The notes under the pieces: generated by a model
What the model was told of the DNA's origin: nothing
Seen by the model: the letters and a program-made list of their open reading frames with translations, nothing else
The model's database searches: none
Translations under genes and position numbers: made by a program
Shown here: piece by piece, positions 1 to 7,749 of the stretch
Layout of the letters: every line of letters starts with the position of its first letter
How positions within the stretch are numbered: position 1 is the stretch's first letter
NCBI GenBank assembly: GCA_041984885.1
Contig: JBHIXH010000024.1
Location: 1 to 36,870, forward strand
DNA from: UBA4486 sp041984885
GTDB lineage: Bacteria; Pseudomonadota; Gammaproteobacteria; Eutrophobiales; Eutrophobiaceae
Direction: 5' to 3'
DNA: 36,870 bases

Positions 1-795
1 GACGATTTGAGCGATGGCGGCAATCGCGAACAAGCCAATCCAGACCAGGCTGCGATCGTATTCCAGGCTGAGCAACCACAGCGACAGGTTCAGATACAGC
101 AAACCGAAGATCAGGTACAGGTGTCCAAACCCGAGGCAGCGTTTGAATTGTTTTAACTCCAGCTCGCTTTCATGCACATGCCCCCAGACGATCGTCACCA
201 ACGCGATCACGCTCATCAACTTCGGGTCCTGGATATCGAGAAAGTAGGAGCCGTGCCCCCAGTACTGCGAGAAACTGCCGACACCATGAAACGCCATTAA
301 CAGCGCGACGAGTAACGGCCAACGCAGGTGAAAATGATAGGCAACGAAGAAGGCGACCGCGCTGGTTAACAACATGAACACACCGAACATGCTGCCGTAG
401 TTGTCACCGTCGCTGACCAGGTATAACGCTGACAGGCTTGAGTAAATACCGACCAGTCCGACCGTTAGTAATGCCTGCCCGGTGAACGGGTGTTTTTGTT
501 CCTTGCTGGAGGCAAGCCTCGCGCCGTAATACATGACATAACCGGCGACCGCCATCAGGCATAAGGTGGAGAACAGGGGCGAGAAACTGGACAGTATCGT
601 GCCAACAAACGCGAGAAACGACAGCGCCAGCATGAAGACGGCAAACAGGCCAAGCCACTTCAGGAACACGGTGCCGCTGAGCGGCGACGGGTCAAAGCGT
701 TCGTGCAACAGCGTTGCCTGTTCGGCATCGATCAGACCGGTGTTTTCCCAGTCAGTAATCTGCTCCGCCAGCTTGCTTCTAAATGAAGCTGCCAT
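1..795 (-). CDS. DUF2157-like multi-pass membrane protein, C-terminus off window
   Basis: An open minus-strand frame of 265 codons runs from ATG at 795 to the left edge without a stop, so the C-terminus is missing. I translated it by hand. It opens with a soluble stretch (DWENTGLIDAEQA, about residues 15-27) that resembles the start of DUF2157 membrane proteins. From about residue 43 there are several hydrophobic helices separated by short loops. The ATG is preceded by a purine-rich AGGGGG about 5 bases upstream. It is the last visible gene of the minus-strand group that starts with the CDP-alcohol phosphatidyltransferase at 3142. Function is unknown. The membrane protein call is firm, the family name tentative. 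Confidence 0.6.
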   Translation of the reverse strand, partial: MAASFRSKLAEQITDWENTGLIDAEQATLLHERFDPSPLSGTVFLKWLGLFAVFMLALSFLAFVGTILSSFSPLFSTLCLMAVAGYVMYYGARLASSKEQKHPFTGQALLTVGLVGIYSSLSALYLVSDGDNYGSMFGVFMLLTSAVAFFVAYHFHLRWPLLVALLMAFHGVGSFSQYWGHGSYFLDIQDPKLMSVIALVTIVWGHVHESELELKQFKRCLGFGHLYLIFGLLYLNLSLWLLSLEYDRSLVWIGLFAIAAIAQIV

Positions 796-871
796 CCACA
801 CCCCCTATCCTATCGTTTGCGATAGTATAATCAGTTTCAGAAACCGACTCCGAACCAATTTACGCTGTTTC

Positions 872-1501
872 TTATTTTTGGCAAACAACCCAGGTAACTA
901 TGGGAAAACGTGGATTATTGCGGGTAGCCATTTTGTGCAGTGGGTGCCATTTTGCATAGGGCACATTGAAATATCGCCCGCACATGAACGCCGTCTTGTT
1001 GCCCCATCCTTCCGCTTCTATTACCTGTGAAAAATTACCGGCCAATGCACGCAGTGCGTCGGGGGTGTACCTGAGAAAATCGCCCGGGGCTCCGTGTATC
1101 TCATAACCGAAGACGGTAGTCACAATCGCAATACCATCCTCCTTCAAAACCCGGTGTAGTTCATCAAACGCTTTCCAGGGTTCAACACCGACATGTTCCA
1201 AAACCTGATCCATGACGACTATGTCATATTTTGCGTCTTCCAGTTTCAGGTCGAGCACATTGTATTCCGGATAATTTGCCTCAACGATTTGTGCATCAGG
1301 TATATCCAGTTCCCGGGTGAGATAGAGCGAACTGCCGACTGATAAAACCAGTGGCTTATTAAACCTGGTTGCATGCGATCGCATAAGCTCTTTTAGATGC
1401 TCATACATGTAAAACCGGGTCATGTGGATGCCCTTTTCCAGGCCAAGTGTTGAGAGCCTGACAAAAAATTTCAGAACATTTTTAATCAATGGACACTCCA
1501 T
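872..1501 (-). CDS. SAM-dependent methyltransferase (class I, Methyltransf_11-like)
   Basis: A 209-residue protein with a class I methyltransferase layout. Motif I is LSVGSSLYL (about residues 53-61), which lacks the usual GxGxG pattern. An acidic residue ends the next strand (VEANYPEY), and the post-motif block DIVVMDQVLEHVG (about 93-105) is typical of Methyltransf_11 members. The tail is basic and aromatic. ATG at 1501 has no clear ribosome site. An internal ATG at 1423 (MTRFYMYEHL) follows AAAGGG at good spacing and could be the real start, giving 183 residues. It lies 34 bases after the lipoprotein gene, so co-transcription with the phosphatidyltransferase is likely. The substrate is unknown; a lipid or envelope sugar is plausible from context only. 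Confidence 0.7.
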   Translation of the reverse strand: MECPLIKNVLKFFVRLSTLGLEKGIHMTRFYMYEHLKELMRSHATRFNKPLVLSVGSSLYLTRELDIPDAQIVEANYPEYNVLDLKLEDAKYDIVVMDQVLEHVGVEPWKAFDELHRVLKEDGIAIVTTVFGYEIHGAPGDFLRYTPDALRALAGNFSQVIEAEGWGNKTAFMCGRYFNVPYAKWHPLHKMATRNNPRFPIVTWVVCQK

Positions 1502-1535
1502 TCATGAATATACACCTGATCAGGTACCAAACCGT

Positions 1536-2420
1536 TTATCCTTCAGCACTGCTGATTTGCTGCAAATCGGTTTTGAGACTGGCGACTTCCTGCCTGAGCA
1601 GTTTCTGTTGTCTTTCCGTCCCCTGATTAATCACTTTGGCGATCGCCCGGCTGATCAGTGTCAGGTTATGTCGCAATACGGCCTCGTACTCCCCGGGTCG
1701 ATTCTTGACTCGTGCAGCGTGAGCGGCCTTCAGCGACTGTTGCCATCCCGGCTGTCTCTGCAACAAAGTTTTGACCTGCATGATCCATTGGTCACGTTCA
1801 GCCAACCATTGCCTGTCAAAACGCAGCATTGCCCCGGTGGCGTCCTTTACTATTGTTTTCTGCTTCGCATCCAGCCGCCCGAGGTAGTTTTCCAGGTTTT
1901 CAATCAGGCGTTCTGCACTGTCCTCTGCGTAATCCTGGTCAGTGCGAGTCAGGTATTTCTTCTGTAACTCTGCCTGTTTTTCAGCAAGGTTTTCTATGAC
2001 CGATGCTACCTGTTTATCTGTCAGGTCGGTGCCGGTCTGGATCAGAACGTCAAGCAACCTGATCTCAACGCGACGTATCGATGCCTGCACCTCGCTGATC
2101 CATTGAGTCACCTGGGCCTGTGTCAGTGGCGCATCCAGGCTTTGCTCGATTGAATCCAGCAACGCGATCAGTGTCTCGATTTCTTCAGTTCGATGCCAAG
2201 TCAGTACCGGTGCCAGGCGCCGGTCGAACTCGTCACTTTGCTCAGCGGTTAGATCGACATAGTCGTCGACGTACCATGGAATTAACCAGTCCAGTTGATT
2301 GTAGGTAAAGCGATTGCTGCAGGCCGACTGTGACAACGCGATAATTGCGGCACACATCATCACACAGACAGTTCTGAATCCGGTGCGCTGGCGTTTGCTG
2401 TTATTTATCAATGACTGCAC
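1536..2420 (-). CDS. DUF6279-type lipoprotein
   Basis: A 294-residue protein beginning at a GTG. Residues 15-34 form a hydrophobic signal ending in a lipobox-like QSAC with Cys34. The -3 residue is Gln rather than the usual Leu, which is slightly atypical. The mature part starts with NRFTYNQLDWLIPWYVDDYV, a block characteristic of the DUF6279 family. The rest is helical and charged, with repeated Gln- and Glu-rich segments. The role of the family is unknown; an outer-membrane lipoprotein is the likely location. It starts 20 bases after the phosphatidyltransferase stop, which suggests an operon with it. Confidence 0.75.
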   Translation of the reverse strand: MQSLINNSKRQRTGFRTVCVMMCAAIIALSQSACSNRFTYNQLDWLIPWYVDDYVDLTAEQSDEFDRRLAPVLTWHRTEEIETLIALLDSIEQSLDAPLTQAQVTQWISEVQASIRRVEIRLLDVLIQTGTDLTDKQVASVIENLAEKQAELQKKYLTRTDQDYAEDSAERLIENLENYLGRLDAKQKTIVKDATGAMLRFDRQWLAERDQWIMQVKTLLQRQPGWQQSLKAAHAARVKNRPGEYEAVLRHNLTLISRAIAKVINQGTERQQKLLRQEVASLKTDLQQISSAEG

Positions 2421-2440
2421 CTGGAATTGACGGAAGTGTT

Positions 2441-3142
2441 TTACGTATGCCAGCCACGCGCCCGCTCAAACAGATCCGTGATCCAGTAGACCTGCGCACC
2501 GATGGCCGCGAACGGTAACAGCAACCAGGTCAGGTTACAGATCGCGAGCACCACGATGATCAAACAAAAATCGGCCCGACTGAGTTTGTGGAAGATATAG
2601 ATGATCCAGTCGAGCGTGTCCTCCGGTTGTTTCGGATCGGCCGCCTCCTGTTCTCGTGTGCGGGTGTCTTCTTTTGCTTCGTCCTGCCTGTATTTGTACA
2701 AATCGACCAGGTAATCGATGAACGCGCCAGCGGCGGCCGCGAGTCCAAAATAAAACCAGATAGCCATGCCGTTTGTTTTCCAGACACCGTAGCCCAACCC
2801 GATGAAAAATGCGGCATCCACCACCCAGTCGACGACGTCATCGAGTTTCGCGCCGAACTCGCTGGACATGCCTTTCAGGCGGGCGATCTCGCCGTCGCAA
2901 TTGTCCAGTGTGTAGCTGATCGTCAGCAGCAACGCGCCGATGATTTGTATGACATAGCCACCCAGGGCAAAACAGATGGCACAGGCCAGGCCGAATAACA
3001 GCGACAGCACAGTGATCTGGTTCGGCGTGACGTCCGTTTGGTTCAGCCACAGCGTCAGCCGGTACGACAAGTGTCGTACCAACGGAAACCGTTGTTTCGG
3101 TGGTTCCAGGATAAACCCGTTCGGTGATTCAGTCTCGGTCAT
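2441..3142 (-). CDS. CDP-alcohol phosphatidyltransferase, copy 1
   Basis: A 233-residue integral membrane enzyme of the CDP-alcohol phosphatidyltransferase family. These enzymes move a phosphatidyl or phospho-alcohol group from a CDP-linked donor to an alcohol. The full signature D-x2-D-G-x2-A-R-x8-G-x3-D-x3-D is present, with Asp80, Asp83, Asp101 and Asp105, so it should be active. TPNQIT (39-44) matches the PNHLT segment of the three paralogues inside the hopanoid operon, and about six hydrophobic segments follow. A charged cytoplasmic loop (about 145-180) is longer than in the others. It is the first gene of the minus-strand group and is divergent from hpnI. The acceptor alcohol cannot be read from sequence. 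Confidence 0.85.
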   Translation of the reverse strand: MTETESPNGFILEPPKQRFPLVRHLSYRLTLWLNQTDVTPNQITVLSLLFGLACAICFALGGYVIQIIGALLLTISYTLDNCDGEIARLKGMSSEFGAKLDDVVDWVVDAAFFIGLGYGVWKTNGMAIWFYFGLAAAAGAFIDYLVDLYKYRQDEAKEDTRTREQEAADPKQPEDTLDWIIYIFHKLSRADFCLIIVVLAICNLTWLLLPFAAIGAQVYWITDLFERARGWHT

Positions 3143-3185
3143 ATCAGGTTCGTGTCTTTTGCTGACATTCTTACATAAGTAATTG

Positions 3186-3214
3186 ATTATAAAAATATAA
3201 ATTTAGCTTACGAA
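3186..3214 (-). promoter_or_regulatory. Candidate sigma-70 promoter for the minus-strand operon
   Basis: On the minus strand a perfect -10 hexamer TATAAT occupies 3191-3186, inside an AT-rich stretch. A weak -35-like TTCGTA lies 17 bases upstream at 3214-3209. It sits about 45 bases before the ATG of the phosphatidyltransferase at 3142. The rest of the 279-base divergent spacer (3143-3421) shows no gene. The hpnI side has an AT-rich AAAATTATTAAAATAAAA just before the GTG start but no convincing ribosome site. Confidence 0.4.
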
Positions 3215-3421
3215 ATGAACTAATCGGATCGCCACAGAATCAAAACCTGCCTGATTCAATTGTCGAGACTGCTGCCGTTGCCATATTTGCGTAATGTTCC
3301 CAAAATCAATATCCTGCACGCCTTGTACAGGTCGATAGGCCGGTCTGAAACACCACCCCTGACCCGGTTCCGGACCGGACAGCGGAAAAACTACAGCGTC
3401 AAAAATTATTAAAATAAAACC

Positions 3422-4645
3422 GTGTCGATAGACTTTTTACACTATTTGTCTCTTGCTGGCCTGCTGGTTTGCCTCGGTTCATTTGCCTACCAGTTGTTTG
3501 CCATGTTGGTTGTCTGGCGACTGCGACCATCGTCAAATGCCGCAAATGACAACCATACGCCAGCGGTATCGTTGTTCAAACCGGTGTGCGGACTCGACCC
3601 GCAAATGTACGACAACCTGGTCAGCTTTTGCCAACAGGATTACCCGCACTACCAGATTATTTTTGGATTACACCGCGCCGATGACCCGGCACTGAAAATT
3701 ATTAAACAGGTGCAGCAGCAATTTCCGGATCTCGACATCAGCGTGGTAGTTGACGCCAAGTTACACGGGACGAACCACAAAGTCTCCAGCCTGATCAATA
3801 TGTATGGTCAGGCGAAACATGACTTCCTGCTGATTGCCGATAGCGACATGCGCGTCGGCCCCGGTTATCTCTCCGCGGTCATGGCACCGTTTGCGGATGA
3901 GGGCATTGGTGCGGTGACCTGCCTGTATTCCGGATCGGCACACGGTGGCATCGCCTCCCGGTTAAACGCCATGTTTATCAATAACTGGTTTTTACCCTCT
4001 GTCTTAATCTCCGGGATTGTGCAGAAGACGACATTCTGTCTCGGTGCAACAATGATAGTTCGACGGCGGCTGCTGGAACAGGCCGGTGGTTTCAGCTACC
4101 TGAAAGATCACCTCGCCGATGACTACATGCTCGGCAAGCTGGTGACAGACGCCGGCTACAGTATCCATGTGTCTGACTACGTCGTGACGAATATTGTCGA
4201 GGAAGTTTCTTTCAAATCACTGCTGCTGCATGAACTACGCTGGGTGCGGACATTACGAACCGTGGAGCCGATTGGCTTTGTCAGTACTTTTATCACAGAC
4301 ACGTTTGTCATCAGTGTTGTGACTGCTGTATTGCTGGCGCTGCTTGGCTCACCGATCTTTGCAGTCATGCTGGTCAGCATGGCCCTGTTCTGCCGGTTCC
4401 TCGTCTTGCGAATCGTAAAAAGCCGGCTAAACCTGCACAATGCCGGTTCAGCCTGGCTGATCCCACTGCGTGATACACTCAGCTTTGTTCTTCGCATCGC
4501 CAGTTTTACCGGCAGTTCCATTCACTGGCGGAATGAATCCTTTTCCGTCGACAGTCGTGGCGTATTGCACGAATCGGAACCGCCGAGAGTGATCCCGGAA
4601 CGGGAAGAAGAGATCGCGACCCTGGCTACCAATCAGGACTATTAA
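3422..4645 (+). CDS. hpnI: HpnI, hopanoid glycosyltransferase
   Basis: A 407-residue family 2 glycosyltransferase of the ceramide-glucosyltransferase type that matches HpnI. In the known pathway HpnI adds an N-acetylglucosamine-type sugar to bacteriohopanetetrol, the first step toward the cyclitol ether headgroup. An N-terminal membrane helix (about 8-32) is followed by the GT-A domain with LFKPVCGLDP (51-60), HGTNHKVSSL (115-124), the metal-binding DSD-like Asp140/Asp142 and DDYMLG (233-238). The product-side motif reads HELRW (270-274) where the family consensus is Q/RxxRW. C-terminal membrane helices lie at about 284-330. GTG is the start; the family N-terminus fits but no Shine-Dalgarno is visible. 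It is the first gene of the hopanoid operon. Confidence 0.9.
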   Translation: MSIDFLHYLSLAGLLVCLGSFAYQLFAMLVVWRLRPSSNAANDNHTPAVSLFKPVCGLDPQMYDNLVSFCQQDYPHYQIIFGLHRADDPALKIIKQVQQQFPDLDISVVVDAKLHGTNHKVSSLINMYGQAKHDFLLIADSDMRVGPGYLSAVMAPFADEGIGAVTCLYSGSAHGGIASRLNAMFINNWFLPSVLISGIVQKTTFCLGATMIVRRRLLEQAGGFSYLKDHLADDYMLGKLVTDAGYSIHVSDYVVTNIVEEVSFKSLLLHELRWVRTLRTVEPIGFVSTFITDTFVISVVTAVLLALLGSPIFAVMLVSMALFCRFLVLRIVKSRLNLHNAGSAWLIPLRDTLSFVLRIASFTGSSIHWRNESFSVDSRGVLHESEPPRVIPEREEEIATLATNQDY

Positions 4646-4663
4646 CCAAGGAAACTATTGTTA

Positions 4664-6085
4664 ATGAAAAAAACGTTATTCCTAAATCCCCCGTCGTATA
4701 ACGGCTACGATGGCGGTGCCGGCTCCCGCTACCAGTGCACGCGCGAGGTCAAATCATTCTGGTATCCCACCTGGCTGGCGCAACTGGCCGCACTGGTCGA
4801 GGGCAGCAAACTGATCGATGCCCCGGCACGCGGTATCGAACTCGAGGAAATTCTGCCACAGGCCAACGACTACGAACTGTTGATTCTATATACGAGCACG
4901 CCCTCTTTCCCGAACGACGTAAAGATCGCCGAGGCGTATAAAAAAGAAAACCCGGACCTGATGATCGGTATCTGCGGTCCGCATGTGGCGGTCAATCCGG
5001 ATCATTCCGTGCTCGCCTCCGATGCGATTGATTTTGTTACGCGCAATGAATTTGATTTCACCGTGAAAGAAGTCGCCGAAGGTAAACCGCTTGCCGAGGT
5101 CGATGGCCTGTCCTGGAAAAAAGACGGCAAAGTCGTGCATAACAAGGAACGTGCGATTTTGCATAACATGGATGAATTGCCGTGGGTAACGAAGATCTAC
5201 AAGGAAAACCTTGTGACCAGTGATTATTACAACGGTTACATGCTGCACCCGTACATGTCGTTCTATACCGGGCGCGGTTGCAAATCACGTTGCACGTTTT
5301 GCCTGTGGCCACAAACCATCTCCGGTCACAACTATCGCACCCGTTCGGTAGGAAACATCATTGCCGAGTTGACCTGGGCGCGCGATAACTTTCCCGAGAT
5401 TAAAGAGTTCTTTTTTGACGATGACACGCTGACCGATAACATCGAACAGGTGGAAGCGCTGGCAAAAGAGATCGGCAAACTCGGGATCACCTGGTCATGC
5501 AATGCCAAAGCGAATGTGCCGTATGAAACATTGAAGATCATGAAAGACAACGGCCTGCGCCTGTTACTGGTCGGTTATGAATCCGGGAACCAGCAGATAC
5601 TGGTGAATATCAAGAAAGGCATTCGCACCGACATCGCGCGCCAGTTCACCCGCGACTGTCACAAGCTTGGCATACTAATCCACGGCACGTTCATCGTTGG
5701 CCTGCCGGGTGAAACCAAGGAAACGATCGAGGAAACCATTCAATACGCTAAAGAACTGAATCCGCAAACCATCCAGGTCTCGCTGCCGGCTGCCTATCCG
5801 GGTACATTCCTGTATAAGCAGGCCATCGAAAACGGCTGGCTGATCGACGATGAGACACTGGTTGGCAATGATGGCGTGCAACATTCCGTGTTGAACTACC
5901 CGCATTTAAGCAGCGAGGAAATTTTCGAAGCCGTTGATGACTTCTACAAGCGCTTCTATTTCCGTCCATACAAAATGGCGTCGTTGTTTTTCGAAATGTG
6001 TCGTGACTGGGAAGTGATGAAACGACGCGCCCGTGAAGGTGTCGAGTTTTTTAAATTCCTGTTTGCCAGGGAGAGCACCGTCTGA
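4664..6085 (+). CDS. hpnJ: HpnJ, radical SAM enzyme of hopanoid cyclitol formation
   Basis: A 473-residue radical SAM protein with an N-terminal B12-binding-like domain (about 1-180) and the cluster motif CKSRCTFC (Cys206, Cys210, Cys213). It matches HpnJ, which acts after HpnI and HpnK and is proposed to contract the amino sugar ring to the cyclopentane of bacteriohopanetetrol cyclitol ether. I chose the ATG at 4664 (MKKTLFLNPPSY) over the TTG two codons upstream, although AAGGA at 4648-4652 is nearer the ideal distance for the TTG. It follows hpnI by 18 bases, and its stop overlaps the likely hpnK start. Confidence 0.92.
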   Translation: MKKTLFLNPPSYNGYDGGAGSRYQCTREVKSFWYPTWLAQLAALVEGSKLIDAPARGIELEEILPQANDYELLILYTSTPSFPNDVKIAEAYKKENPDLMIGICGPHVAVNPDHSVLASDAIDFVTRNEFDFTVKEVAEGKPLAEVDGLSWKKDGKVVHNKERAILHNMDELPWVTKIYKENLVTSDYYNGYMLHPYMSFYTGRGCKSRCTFCLWPQTISGHNYRTRSVGNIIAELTWARDNFPEIKEFFFDDDTLTDNIEQVEALAKEIGKLGITWSCNAKANVPYETLKIMKDNGLRLLLVGYESGNQQILVNIKKGIRTDIARQFTRDCHKLGILIHGTFIVGLPGETKETIEETIQYAKELNPQTIQVSLPAAYPGTFLYKQAIENGWLIDDETLVGNDGVQHSVLNYPHLSSEEIFEAVDDFYKRFYFRPYKMASLFFEMCRDWEVMKRRAREGVEFFKFLFARESTV

Positions 6086-6930
6086 AACAGTTGATCGTTA
6101 CCGGTGATGATTTTGGTTTGTCGGTGCCGGTCAATGAAGCGATTGAGCACGCAAACCATAAAGGCATTCTGACAACTGCCAGTTTGATGGTCGGGGCCCC
6201 GGCCTTCGACGATGCGGTTGCCCGCGCCAGGAAATCACCCAATCTGAAAGTTGGTCTGCACCTGGTGCTGTCGCATGGACAGTCCTGCCTGCCGCATACC
6301 GAGATCCCCGACCTTGTCACTATCAATAATTTTTTCTCGAATCACGAGGTTCGTAGCGGGATCAAACTGTATTTCAACAGTGAACTGCAAAAACAGCTGG
6401 CGGCGGAAATTCGCGAACAGTTTTCCCGTTTTCAACAGACGGGGTTGCAACTGGATCATGTCAACGCGCATCGAAACATGCATCTGCATCCGACCGTATT
6501 TGACTTGATACTCGGCATAGGCAAAGACTTCGGCCTGACAGCAGTTCGCCTGCCGGCCGAGCCGGTGGTACCGGAGTTAGCGGAAAATTCCTTTCAGTTT
6601 CGACAGCGACAACTGGTTCGCCTGTCATTGTCGCCATTACTGTCGCGTATGAAGCACCGGCTGGACGCTGACGGACTAAACTACAACGAGCATGTATTCG
6701 GCTTTTATAACAGTGGTCACATGAACCAGGATCAACTGGTAAGAACGCTCGCCCATTTACCGGACGGCATCAGTGAGATCTACACACATCCGGCCACCGG
6801 TGCGTTCGACAATATCGAGACCGGTGCGGAAGATTATGAATTTGAAGCCGAGTACAAGGCATTGATCCATCCTCGTATTCAACGCGCACTGGACAAGTTT
6901 GATATTCAGTTACGCGGGTTTAACGCCTGA
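6082..6930 (+). CDS. hpnK: HpnK, ChbG/YdjC-type hopanoid deacetylase, probable CTG start
   Basis: A 282-residue YdjC/ChbG carbohydrate deacetylase that matches HpnK, which removes the N-acetyl group from the sugar HpnI adds. The metal-site pieces are visible: DDFGLS (Asp9-Asp10), a His in KVGLHLVLSHG, and HRNMHLHP. The start is unusual. No ATG or GTG lies in frame near the N-terminus. Family members begin M-K-x-L-I-V-T, and here CTG AAA CAG TTG ATC GTT aligns exactly with that. The CTG at 6082 overlaps the hpnJ stop as CTGA, with AGGGAG at 6068-6073 about 8 bases upstream. The alternative is TTG at 6091, with poorer spacing and the N-terminus clipped by three residues. Confidence 0.88.
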   Translation: MKQLIVTGDDFGLSVPVNEAIEHANHKGILTTASLMVGAPAFDDAVARARKSPNLKVGLHLVLSHGQSCLPHTEIPDLVTINNFFSNHEVRSGIKLYFNSELQKQLAAEIREQFSRFQQTGLQLDHVNAHRNMHLHPTVFDLILGIGKDFGLTAVRLPAEPVVPELAENSFQFRQRQLVRLSLSPLLSRMKHRLDADGLNYNEHVFGFYNSGHMNQDQLVRTLAHLPDGISEIYTHPATGAFDNIETGAEDYEFEAEYKALIHPRIQRALDKFDIQLRGFNA

Positions 6931-6940
6931 TAGATCCTAA

Positions 6941-7579
6941 ATGGTTGGCGACTCCTGGACCCATAAAATCGCGCGCCGCTGCATTCAGCCTCTCGTTAAC
7001 ACTGCGATCACTCCGAATCATCTGACAGGCGTCCGCCTGCTCTCTGGCCTGCTTGCCTGTGCCTGCTTCGCCATCGGTACGGATGCCTCGAATCTGTGGG
7101 GTGGCATCATCTGGATATTTTCCGCGTTTATGGACCGTGCCGACGGTGAGCTCGCCCGCGTCACCGGCAAATCAAGCGAATGGGGACACCGGTTTGATTA
7201 CCTGACCGACGTCTCTGTCACCGTCTTGTTCTTTTTCAGCATCGGTATCGGCTTACGTGATGAATCCATCGGCTACTGGAGCCTGGTGCTCGGGCTGGCC
7301 GCTGCGGCCGGCGTACTGGCGGCCGAGATCCTGGCCGAGGCGATCGACCAGGAAAAACAGGATACGGGCGAGAAAGCCTATCCCGGGTTCGCCGGTTTTG
7401 ATTTTGATGACATTCTCTATTTGTTACCCGTTGTAGTCTGGCTTGATTGGCATTATCCGTTTTTGATCGGGGCCTCCGTTGGCGCACCGGCGTTTGCCAT
7501 GTTGACGATGTATCGACTCAGGCAAACACAACGCCAGGCCGCCAGCGTTGCCATCCCGGAAAACAAGGAGACAGTGTGA
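6941..7579 (+). CDS. CDP-alcohol phosphatidyltransferase, copy 2
   Basis: A 212-residue membrane protein with the intact CDP-alcohol phosphatidyltransferase signature: Asp65, Asp68, GELAR (69-73), Gly82, Asp86 and Asp90. TPNHLT (24-29) and a C-terminal FAGFDFDDILYLLP block are shared with copies 3 and 4, so these form a paralogous set distinct from housekeeping PgsA or PssA. The ATG lies 10 bases after the hpnK stop. The gene's own stop overlaps a GTG as GTGA. Its position between hpnK and hpnO means it must be expressed with hopanoid headgroup genes. Donor and acceptor are unknown; a hopanoid side-chain hydroxyl is a testable acceptor. Confidence 0.85.
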   Translation: MVGDSWTHKIARRCIQPLVNTAITPNHLTGVRLLSGLLACACFAIGTDASNLWGGIIWIFSAFMDRADGELARVTGKSSEWGHRFDYLTDVSVTVLFFFSIGIGLRDESIGYWSLVLGLAAAAGVLAAEILAEAIDQEKQDTGEKAYPGFAGFDFDDILYLLPVVVWLDWHYPFLIGASVGAPAFAMLTMYRLRQTQRQAASVAIPENKETV

Positions 7580-7749
7580 AAAGATTCATTACTATTGACT
7601 GTCATGGATCGGAACCTGGACTGCCCGGATACATGATTGACGCTTCACAATTTTTACCTTTCAGCACAGAAAAATATGGCGATCAATGCTATATCACCTG
7701 TAGGATCAGGACTTTCCTGGCAAGACTCACTGACCGGAACTGTCAATGA
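7576..7749 (+). CDS. Possible 57-residue coupled small protein
   Basis: A 57-codon frame starts with GTG at 7576, overlapping the previous stop as GTGA. AAGGAG at 7565-7570 lies 5 bases upstream. It ends at 7749, where its TGA overlaps the hpnO start as ATGA. The peptide begins VKRFITIDCHGSEPGLPGY and has four cysteines and no membrane helix. I recognise no family. The coupling at both ends argues for translation. Against it, four of five arginines use AGA or AGG and three glycines use GGA, unlike the neighbouring genes. It may be a leader that only brings ribosomes to hpnO, or a spacer that is open by chance. Confidence 0.35.
   Translation: MKRFITIDCHGSEPGLPGYMIDASQFLPFSTEKYGDQCYITCRIRTFLARLTDRNCQ

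Noticed and set aside
14..658. Short open frames on both strands near the left edge
   Set aside because: The partial minus-strand membrane protein spans this region in one uninterrupted frame with proper helices. The short frames are its shadows.
3422..4645. HpnI motif HELRW lacks the first Q/R of the Q/RxxRW consensus
   Set aside because: All metal-binding aspartates are intact and the rest of the motif is kept. I do not take this as loss of function.
7637..7676. TTGACG followed by an AT-rich AAATAT as a promoter for hpnO
   Set aside because: The spacing is 28 bases, far outside the sigma-70 range, and no better -10 is present.
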